Source: Kocuria massiliensis
GTDB taxonomy: Bacteria > Actinomycetota > Actinomycetes > Actinomycetales > Micrococcaceae
Length of the DNA stretch: 64,000 nucleotides
Assembly: GCF_900169715.1 (NCBI RefSeq)
Contig: NZ_LT835159.1
Coordinates: forward strand, 62,001-126,000
Direction: 5' to 3'
Shown one piece after another: positions 57,900 through 64,000 of the stretch. Below the pieces are notes generated by a model. That model was not told where the DNA came from and did no database searches. It saw only the letters and a program-made list of their open reading frames with translations. The position numbers were made by a program, and so were the translations under genes. The stretch's first letter is position 1, and each line of letters starts with the position of its first letter.

Positions 57900-58329
57900 C
57901 CTCGCGACTGGTGTGGCAACAAGGAATGCTCGTCGGCTGCATTGGCGTTGATAGTTGGTCCCGGTGTGCTGGTTTGTTCGTGGGTACTTCTCTTGCGACC
58001 CAGAATGCACACGGTGACGCGGACTGTGGCAAGGTTGGTAAGACCGCCGGCTGGGCGATACAGACGGTGGGCTGAGTAAAGAATTCTATGAAGAATCCGG
58101 TTTAAGAGCTGAAGGCATCTACTCCTGGCGCGAAAATGACGGCGGAGGTCGGTCGGGAACTCTCTGGTAAGGGTCTGAATACATTGAAACACGTGGGTGG
58201 GGCGGCCGATCAGTAGTGGCTCCGGACGACGGTCACGGGTTCGATGATCGTGAGTCGAACCAGCGGGTCGTCCATTAACGGCATGAACAAGTCTCTGAGC
58301 GGGTACCATCCGAAGGGCGAATATCGAAG
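57900..58329 (+). pseudogene. Displaced Rhs tip J, heavily decayed
   Basis: A frameshifted echo of the pretoxin part (57938-58060: GCATTGGCGTTGATAG... corresponds to the VALMAGSGALLSGG segment) and of tip C (58080-58150: KNSMKNPV / STPGAKMTAEVG matches KNFIKKPI / STPGVNWVTKAGG). Many stops. Confidence 0.6.
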
Positions 58330-58749
58330 ATGAAAACGATAGATAAAAAGCCAAAGAAATTAAGAGTTTTGAATAAGATCCTAATACTTTTGGCATTCGC
58401 TGCATTTTTCGTTCCGGTTACTATGTTTTTTGGTGGGGGAGTTTTATATAAGTATATAAACGACCATTTTCAAGAAAATAAAGACTGCAAAATTAATTCC
58501 GTGGAACTTCGGGATGACAACGTCGGAGGTGGTTCGGTATCAGTAACGAAGAAGGTTATTAGTGTAAAGACCGCAGACTGCGGGGATGGATACATAGATA
58601 ATGTAACTGACCAAGGTGTTACCTTCAAAGAACTTGCCGACATCCTTGAAAGGAATGAGGGGGAATCTGTAAGCCTTTCCATTGGAATATTGAACTGGGA
58701 TGGAGACTCTTATATCAAGAAGGTCAATGGTTTAGATCAATTGAGGTAG
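58330..58749 (+). CDS. Candidate immunity protein J (single-TM, two-Cys family)
   Basis: 139 residues, ATG with GAAGGG upstream. Basic N-terminus, long TM (about 16-40), then FQENKDCKI with C53 and C84 (31 apart) around DDNVGGGSVSVTKKVISVKT, and a C-terminal 'VSLSIGILNWDGDSY' like genes C and I. Last member of the array. Confidence 0.72.
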   Translation: MKTIDKKPKKLRVLNKILILLAFAAFFVPVTMFFGGGVLYKYINDHFQENKDCKINSVELRDDNVGGGSVSVTKKVISVKTADCGDGYIDNVTDQGVTFKELADILERNEGESVSLSIGILNWDGDSYIKKVNGLDQLR

Positions 58750-58786
58750 TTCCTGGGGATCAACCTCATTTCACGCTCTTTTGTCA

Positions 58787-59170
58787 TTAATGGATCTGGC
58801 TGACCGGAGCGGACAGGCAAGCTCGCGCTCGGCTAACGCTCTTGGGAACGTGTCGACGTGTCCGTTGGGGGAGTCTCTCGTATCCCTTATTTTGGCTAGA
58901 TACTTTGCTCATTGGGATGTTTTTTAGTGTCAAGTAGACGTTAACTTTACAAAACGGAAGGCCCTTTGTCGCAGGTTGCGGAAGAGCTTCAACCTGGAAT
59001 CTGTAAATGACATCGCCCTGTTCGCCTTCCTCTTTCTTATGATTGGCGCTGGGGGCAAAAGTTTTAATTGAAGCAAAGTCCATGACCTGGACGTGTTCGC
59101 CGATTCCGTTGAAATTAGCGTTCTGGTGGTCAATGCTTCTTTGTAATTGGTCGAGGTAGAAGGCGGGGAA
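58787..59170 (-). pseudogene. Remnant of an unrecognised protein
   Basis: On the minus strand, a frame without start reads GPFPAFYLDQLQRSIDHQNA, GIGEHVQVMDFASIKTFAPS, 'GDVIYRFQVEALPQPATKGL' and KVNVYLTLKN, which looks like real protein, before fading into junk. The upstream part is frameshifted. Not recognised; it may be what the island inserted next to. Confidence 0.4.
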
Positions 59171-59328
59171 CGGGCCTCAGCCGCCGTCGATGTGATCACT
59201 TGTGGTCGTCTATGCCCTTAGCTCGTAGTCCAAGCGTTTCAAGCAAACATCGCGTTCTGTCCGCCGGCTTTCAGCCGTCACCTGGTAGGCGGTGCAACGA
59301 AGTTCTTACGTGTAACCCCGGCGTCGTT

Positions 59329-59371
59329 AAAACACTCATGGCGGCCCACCCCGGAGGGGGACCGCCATGAG
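59329..59371 (-). terminator. CsbD gene terminator
   Basis: CTCATGGCGG / CCGCCATGAG stem (59335-59344 with 59362-59371) extended by further pairing; on the minus strand it is followed by TTTT. About 20 bp beyond the CsbD stop. Confidence 0.8.
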
Positions 59372-59392
59372 CAGGCAAGTAAGGTCGCCTAA

Positions 59393-59587
59393 TTAGCCCT
59401 TGAGCTTGTCGCCGATGTTGCGAGCAGCGTCCTTGACCTTCTCTGCGCCATCCTTGACGGCGGCGGAGAGCTGGTCGCCCTTGCCTTCGTTTTTCAGATC
59501 ATCGTTGCCAACAGCTTCGCCAACTTTCTCCTTGGCGTTACCGGAGGCGTCCTGAAAGGCGTTGTTTGCCTTGTCCTCGATACCCAT
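59393..59587 (-). CDS. CsbD family stress-response protein
   Basis: A 64-residue, highly charged, probably unfolded protein: MGIEDKANNAFQDASGNAKE, 'KVGEAVGNDDLKNEGKGDQL', ending NIGDKLKG. This is the CsbD-like pattern (G-x-(V/A)KEKVG...DDxLxxEGxxDQ). The family is induced by general stress in other bacteria; function unknown. ATG with AAAGGAG upstream. Confidence 0.88.
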   Translation of the reverse strand: MGIEDKANNAFQDASGNAKEKVGEAVGNDDLKNEGKGDQLSAAVKDGAEKVKDAARNIGDKLKG

Positions 59588-59662
59588 AGCGGGACTCCTT
59601 TCGTAAGGTTCCCCAAGGTATTACCCGAGGGGTCAGCATGATTCTTTGTAAGGAACCGTGAC

Positions 59663-59809
59663 TTAGTTGCCGAACTTGTCGTTCAAGGCATCCTTGGCCT
59701 TATCGACATGCTCGTCCTTGACGGTATCCTTACCGGTCTTGTCATTGACGGCATCCTTGCCCTTGTTTAGAGCGTCGTCAACCTTGTCGTTATTCAGATC
59801 GAAACCCAT
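59663..59809 (-). CDS. MT0933-like (Rv0909 family) small antitoxin-type protein
   Basis: 48 residues: MGFDLNNDKVDDALNKGKDA, VNDKTGKDTVKDEHVDKAKD, ALNDKFGN. Repeated Lys/Asp/Gly helical units are typical of the MT0933-like family, annotated as putative antitoxins although often alone. ATG 59809 with AAAGGAG upstream. No toxin partner is adjacent; it lies 76 bp upstream of the CsbD gene on the same strand. Confidence 0.7.
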   Translation of the reverse strand: MGFDLNNDKVDDALNKGKDAVNDKTGKDTVKDEHVDKAKDALNDKFGN

Positions 59810-60023
59810 ATTCGGCTCCTTTCGTTGCGGCAACCCTTTGAATTTTGTGCTCTGGGTCGCCTCTTGGTGATCACACTAGGCCAAGCGTCCGGGCAATGTG
59901 AACCGTCCGCCGCCAGATTCCGGGATTGTTCACCCCTGGCAAAACGTCGTCACTGAATCGTGACCTCATTTTCAGCCAATGTGGAGATAGTTCCCTGGAA
60001 GCATTGGTGAATTGGGCTCCTCA

Positions 60024-61139
60024 TTACCGTGCGGCCCGATAGAACTGCCCGGGCGACTCGATGTCTTGGCGCAACTCACGAGCGGCACGCCATGCCCACC
60101 GCGGGTCGCGAAGCGCCTCGCGGCCAATGCTCACGGCGTCGGCTTGTCCACTCGCAACGATGTGCTCGGCCTGTGTGGGATCCGTGATGACTCCGACGGC
60201 GCTCGTCACGATGCCGGTCTCTTTGCGGATGTGCGCAGCAAATTCCGTCTGGTAGCCCGGCCCCGGCTTCACATGAGGCTGCGGCAAGTTCCCGCCGGAC
60301 GAAACATCCACCATGTCGACGCCGAGCTCGCCGGCCTGGCGGACGAACTCGGTGATCTCAGCGAGATCGTCGTCGTTAGCGCGGCGTCCGGCGTCGGTGC
60401 CCCATTCTTCCTTCCAATCCACCGCCGAGACCCGCAACAAGAGCGGCATCTCATCAGGCAGTTCCGCGCGAACACGGCGGATGACCTCAAGGGGGAAACG
60501 CATGCGGTTTTCCAGTTCCTCTCCGCCCCAGCGGTCATCGCGGGTGTTGACAGCCTTCTGGAGGAATTCATGCAAGAGGTATCCGTGGGCCGCGTGAATC
60601 TGCACCGTATCGACGCCGGCCTGCACCGCCCGACGCGCGGCGTCGGCGAAAGCCTGGGCGGTCTCCAAGATGTCGTCCTCGGTCATAGCGCGCGGAGCGT
60701 CAAAGGGGCCGAAAGGCTCATCTGTGGGGGCGAAGGTTTCCCAGGCGCCGTCTTCGGAAGCCAAAGACCCCTCTGGGTAGCCCGGTAGCGCATGGTAGGT
60801 GGACGCCTTTCGGCCTGCGTGGGCCAGCTGAATGCCGAAGGCGGCACCTTGGCCGTTCTCGTGGACGAAGTCCGCGATCCGCGAGAAAGCGCTGACCTGG
60901 TCATCGCTCCACAGACCCAAATCGCCTGGGGAAATACGGCCCGCGGGAGTGACGCCGGATGCCTCGGCGAGAACAAGGGAGAAACCACCGGTAGCGAAGG
61001 ACCCAAGGTGGGCAAGGTGCCAATCGGTGGGCACGCCGTCGTCGGCCGCGCTGTACTGACACATCGGAGCGATCAAGGCCCGGTTCTTGAGAGTCAGACC
61101 ACGAAGAGTCAGAGGTTGAAATAGATGGGAGTAGGCCAC
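60024..61139 (-). CDS. NADH:flavin oxidoreductase / old yellow enzyme (YqjM type)
   Basis: FMN-dependent ene-reductase, 371 residues from GTG 61139 (GAAAGG upstream; the open frame extends 16 codons further). Start 'YSHLFQPLTLRGLTLKNRAL' and active-site patterns 'APMCQYSA' (Cys-26-type), IQLAHAGRKAS, 'IHAAHGYLLHEFLQKAVNTR', 'DRWGGEELENRMRFPLEVIR' and the C-terminal ADAVSIGREALRDPRW are those of the YqjM class. Confidence 0.93.
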   Translation of the reverse strand: MAYSHLFQPLTLRGLTLKNRALIAPMCQYSAADDGVPTDWHLAHLGSFATGGFSLVLAEASGVTPAGRISPGDLGLWSDDQVSAFSRIADFVHENGQGAAFGIQLAHAGRKASTYHALPGYPEGSLASEDGAWETFAPTDEPFGPFDAPRAMTEDDILETAQAFADAARRAVQAGVDTVQIHAAHGYLLHEFLQKAVNTRDDRWGGEELENRMRFPLEVIRRVRAELPDEMPLLLRVSAVDWKEEWGTDAGRRANDDDLAEITEFVRQAGELGVDMVDVSSGGNLPQPHVKPGPGYQTEFAAHIRKETGIVTSAVGVITDPTQAEHIVASGQADAVSIGREALRDPRWAWRAARELRQDIESPGQFYRAAR

Positions 61140-61538
61140 GAGGAAACCTTTCCGAGGGGATAGTTCTGAAGTTTTCCTCCACACCAACGACGCTTTTGTG
61201 GTGTTTTATTCCCCCTAGATGCCGCAAAGAGACACACCCTGCTGACGCGACGCGAATTTGCCGGAAAAAAGAAGAACTATGACGCTTCTTCGGTCAAGGT
61301 TTGGTAAAGAATCCCGCGCCGCATTGGTGTTTTGTACTCACGAGTGTTTTATACTGAATTGTCGATATCGACGAGATGTGCGAAGGCTTCGCGCATGCCG
61401 TCATGTGCGCCTGCAGCGTGACGGTTCTATGGGAGACGAACCACGTGAGACAGGCAAGAAGGCGGGACGCGTTGCGCGTCCCGCCTTACTTCTTTAACTA
61501 TTGGAAGGCTCTGCAACTAGCCCGGGATGTCCATAGCC
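61140..61538. other. Intergenic region with promoter-like signal and hairpin
   Basis: 400 bp between the flavin oxidoreductase and galK. It has a TATACT box near 61350, a 12-bp palindrome GTCGATATCGAC at 61361-61372 and a strong hairpin at 61456-61490. No convincing protein gene. Confidence 0.45.
61456..61492. terminator. Strong hairpin downstream of galK
   Basis: AAGGCGGGACGCG / CGCGTCCCGCCTT stem with a 3-nt loop, followed on the plus strand by ACTTCTTT. It may end galK (minus) or a short plus-strand RNA. Confidence 0.6.
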
Positions 61539-62915
61539 TCACACGTCCCGATTTGCGGGGCGGCCCGGTGCCAGAGGCAGAAAAACCGGAACCTCAAAAT
61601 CGCGCTGTGCAAAAGCGTCGGCAACCGCCTGGGCAATCTGGCCAGTGCGCTCTTGCGAAACCAAGGCTAAAACCGCGCCACCAAATCCGCCGCCCACGAG
61701 CCGGGCTCCGAGGGCCCCATTGTCCAGGCAGGTCGCGACGGCGACATCGAGTTCCTCGCGGGAAGCGCCCAGGTCGTCCCGCATGGAGCAATGCGACGTC
61801 GTAAAGAGCGAACCAAGCTCGGCCCAAGTTTCCGCGGTGGCGGGCAGGCGATCCGTGAACAGTGAACGGGCCCGCTCCACCAACATCATGTCCGTGAAAA
61901 TATGTTTCATCCACGAACGGAGTTTGGTGACGCCCACGCGGCGAACGACGGTGGGGTCTGCTGCGAGCCGTTCCAGGGTTTCCTCCAGGACTCGTTCCCT
62001 GGCGTCGCGGGCTTGCTCGGCGTTCAGGTCGGGAAAACCGATCTGCTCCGGTAGGAGATCGCGGAGGTGTTCGACTCCGGTGGCGTTCTGGAGAGCTTCG
62101 CACACGTCGCGGCGAGCCGAATACTGGCCATCCGCCAGATCATGCGGGGCACGGGTGTCGATCACCAGGAACGTTAGGCCAGCATCCGAAACGTTGACGT
62201 CCACCGGCTGGATCGAGAAGTCCCGGAAGTCGATGACTATGGCCTGCCCGGGCAGAGAGCGCAGGGACGTGGTTTGGTCAAGCCCACCGGTCACGGCGCC
62301 GGCCACTTCGTTCTCGGCCCGCATGCACACTCGAGCCAGGCGTGCGCGAAGTTCGTCGTTGTCCGGACCGCAGCCGCCCACGGGGAGGGGTTGCATGGAA
62401 GCTTCGGTGCGCAAGGGGCAGGAGAGCTCCAGGAGCGCCAAGGCTGTTGCACACTCGAGCGCGGCGGAGGATGACAACCCGCCTCCGACTGGGACGGTCG
62501 AGTCGATGAGGAGGTCGGCGCCAAAATCCGGCGGTAGGGCGATGTCGCCGCCGCCTTCCTGATTCATGGACCAGGCGACGCCGCCCACGTAAGAAAACCA
62601 TCCGCTCACGGTTCCGGGCGCGATCTCCGAAACGCGGTGTTGCACGGGTTCGCTCATCTGTAGCGACTCGGCGTGAAGGATGCCGTCTCGCCGGAGACGG
62701 CCGGCAATCAGCGTCCGGTACGGCAGGGGCGTGGGAAAACATGCGCCGCCGTTGAAATCGACGTACTCGCCCAAGAGGTTCAGGCGTCCGGGGGCTGACC
62801 AAACGCCGTCGGGCTCCGATCCGTACCTCTCAAGGAACGCTTCTCGCAGGGCCTGCACCTGCGCGGTGTGGTCCGGCAATCTGGCCCATCGAGCCGCGAT
62901 CGAGGCCTCGGTCAT
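61539..62915 (-). CDS. galK: Galactokinase
   Basis: GHMP kinase phosphorylating galactose, 458 residues. Motif 1 'APGRLNLLGEYVDFNGGAC' (sugar binding), ATP loop 'VPVGGGLSSSAALECATALA' and motif 3 'LGARLVGGGFGGAVLAL' are present; 'CMRAENEVAGAVTGGLDQTTS' holds the catalytic Asp region. Somewhat longer than usual because of an insertion (about residues 180-195, Pro/Gly-rich). No other gal gene is in view; the TetR gene is divergent in function but on the same strand upstream. Confidence 0.93.
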   Translation of the reverse strand: MTEASIAARWARLPDHTAQVQALREAFLERYGSEPDGVWSAPGRLNLLGEYVDFNGGACFPTPLPYRTLIAGRLRRDGILHAESLQMSEPVQHRVSEIAPGTVSGWFSYVGGVAWSMNQEGGGDIALPPDFGADLLIDSTVPVGGGLSSSAALECATALALLELSCPLRTEASMQPLPVGGCGPDNDELRARLARVCMRAENEVAGAVTGGLDQTTSLRSLPGQAIVIDFRDFSIQPVDVNVSDAGLTFLVIDTRAPHDLADGQYSARRDVCEALQNATGVEHLRDLLPEQIGFPDLNAEQARDARERVLEETLERLAADPTVVRRVGVTKLRSWMKHIFTDMMLVERARSLFTDRLPATAETWAELGSLFTTSHCSMRDDLGASREELDVAVATCLDNGALGARLVGGGFGGAVLALVSQERTGQIAQAVADAFAQRDFEVPVFLPLAPGRPANRDV

Positions 62916-63012
62916 GGAGCTGTACCTGAATTCTGTGTTGGACGTTGTGGGGAAAATGACGCGCGGTTCGGCCGTGGAGAGTCAGATTGGGGATTGGCGG
63001 AGACCGCGCGCA

Positions 63013-63651
63013 TCAATCATTGTAATGCGGTTCGGATCCGCTCTCAGGCGGCGAGAGTTTTGTGGACCGAAGCAGTCCGTCCACGGCAGCGCGAACGCCG
63101 AACTCGCAGGCGTCGGCCTCAAATCCGGCCACGCTGGCGCCATCGCCCTCCGCGCCTCCGGCCCGTGGCCCCGGTGATGTGAGTCGCGCACGATTGTGTT
63201 CGGCTGAGACAAACCCCAACACCGAGTAGAGCACCGTTCTGGCGCCCCAGTCGGCGTGGCGCTCGTCCAGACCGGCCGCATTCAGGCAACGGCGGACCTC
63301 CACAAAAGACCTGATGGACTCCGGGTGAGCCGCCATCGCCACCCCGACGACGTCGGCGCCGTCCGGATACGGAACGATAGCCTCCCGTACGGTCCTGGCC
63401 AGGGCGACAACGGCCTCCACGGTTTCGGCGGGATCGAGCGGGCCCGAGGGTTCCTCGATGCGTTCCGGAGACGCCAACATCCGCTCGGCCAGCAGGGTCA
63501 GCAATTCCTGCTTATTCTTCACGTGGTAGTACAGGGCACCCGGCGCGACGCCGAGTTCCGAGGCGACCCGACGCATCGACAAATCGCCCAACCCGTACTC
63601 GCTCAGCAGCGAGAGGGCGGTCGAGAGAATGCGTTCTTGGGTCAGGGCCAC
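63013..63651 (-). CDS. TetR family transcriptional regulator
   Basis: 212 residues. N-terminal HTH 'ILSTALSLLSEYGLGDLSMRRVASELGVAPGALYYHVKNKQELLTLL', the TetR pattern with recognition helix APGALYYHV, then a helical ligand domain of the TetR_C type. Located 98 bp upstream of galK on the same strand; may control galK or the PfpI gene. Ligand unknown. Confidence 0.9.
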   Translation of the reverse strand: MALTQERILSTALSLLSEYGLGDLSMRRVASELGVAPGALYYHVKNKQELLTLLAERMLASPERIEEPSGPLDPAETVEAVVALARTVREAIVPYPDGADVVGVAMAAHPESIRSFVEVRRCLNAAGLDERHADWGARTVLYSVLGFVSAEHNRARLTSPGPRAGGAEGDGASVAGFEADACEFGVRAAVDGLLRSTKLSPPESGSEPHYND

Positions 63652-63694
63652 GAAAAGAGTCTACCGAGGGTCTTCTCGCCCACGCTGCTGAGGC

Positions 63695-64000
63695 TTAGGA
63701 GAGGGCCTCAGAAATGGCGGCGTTGAAGGCATCGATGTCGTGGGGGTTGCGGCTCGTGATGAGGTTGCCGTCCACCACTACTTGCTCGTCCTCCCACGCG
63801 GCACCGGCGTTAATGAGGTCCGTAGTGATCGAGGAGAACGAGGTCAGGCGGCGTCCCCGTGCGAGGTCGGCCTGCGCAAGGATCCAGGGTGCGTGGCAAA
63901 TCGCCGCGACCGTCTTGTTCTGGTCGAAGAAGGCCCGAACGAAGTCCGTGGCGCCGTCGGCGATACGCAAAGCGTCCGCATTGAGGGTTCCGCCGGGAAG
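63695..64000 (-). CDS. DJ-1/PfpI family protein (5' end outside window)
   Basis: C-terminal 101 residues, entering from the right edge with LPGGTLNADALRIADGATDF and the nucleophile elbow 'VAAICHAPWILAQAD' (Cys followed by His), then 'GAAWEDEQVVVDGNLITSRN'. This is the PfpI/YhbO group of the glutamine-amidotransferase fold, linked to glycation repair or stress in other bacteria. Start codon not in the window. Confidence 0.9.
   Translation of the reverse strand, partial: LPGGTLNADALRIADGATDFVRAFFDQNKTVAAICHAPWILAQADLARGRRLTSFSSITTDLINAGAAWEDEQVVVDGNLITSRNPHDIDAFNAAISEALS

Noticed and set aside
59393-59809. CsbD and MT0933-like genes as a toxin-antitoxin pair
   Set aside because: Both are small charged proteins of the antitoxin or stress type; no toxin gene is adjacent.
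61376-61804. 142-codon frame on the plus strand running into galK
   Set aside because: It crosses the terminator hairpin and overlaps galK antisense; composition is not protein-like after the first 30 codons.

Overview
The window is the chromosomal origin region of a high-GC Gram-positive actinobacterium, most likely a member of the Micrococcaceae or a close Micrococcales relative. Three things point there: the gene order rpsR-ssb-rpsF ... murJ-trxB-trxA-parB-parA-rsmG-jag-yidC-yidD-rnpA-rpmH-dnaA-dnaN-recF-dciA ... gyrB-gyrA-DUF3566-tRNA-Ile-DLW39-tRNA-Ala-pit ... ppiA-rhomboid, which matches the actinobacterial oriC neighbourhood; the frequent GTG/TTG starts; and the moderate GC content. 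The genus cannot be fixed from the sequence alone.

Layout. 1-9.4 kb: translation and replication housekeeping (rpsR, ssb, rpsF), a TM2 protein, an ABC-2 exporter, the CCA-adding enzyme, a Nudix hydrolase, murJ and a separate pseudokinase-like membrane protein. 9.7-18 kb: thioredoxin system, then the segregation locus parB/parA with eight parS-type sites, and the rsmG-jag-yidC-yidD-rnpA-rpmH block read leftward. 18-24 kb: dnaA, oriC with many DnaA boxes, dnaN, recF and dciA read rightward. 23.8-36.2 kb: fdhD/DUF6457, gyrB, gyrA, two tRNAs plus an anomalous tRNA-like element, the phosphate transporter with a Pho-box-like repeat, ppiA and a rhomboid protease.

36.2-58.8 kb is the accessory region and the main point of interest. 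A long RHS/YD-repeat polymorphic-toxin gene, broken at its 5' end, is followed by a tandem series of about nine displaced C-terminal tips (pieces of RHS core plus a hydrophobic Gly/Ala-rich tip) in all stages of decay. Each tip is followed by a small, AT-rich, mostly intact membrane-protein gene that fits an immunity role. Ten such genes fall into three types: seven related single-TM proteins with two cysteines spaced 28-31 residues apart, two related multi-TM proteins with a soluble C-terminal domain, and one short multi-TM protein. Two of the single-TM genes are also followed by tiny 30-34-residue membrane peptides. A detached N-terminal WXG-like domain, a 679-bp direct repeat of the RHS core and an intact ISL3-type insertion (with an 8-bp target duplication) record recombination in the array.

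58.8-64 kb: remnants, a CsbD-like and an MT0933-like small protein, an old-yellow-enzyme-type oxidoreductase, galactokinase, a TetR regulator and a partial DJ-1/PfpI protein. The genes that usually follow the rhomboid gene in related genomes (crgA, pknB cluster) are not here, so the RHS island sits at a synteny break.
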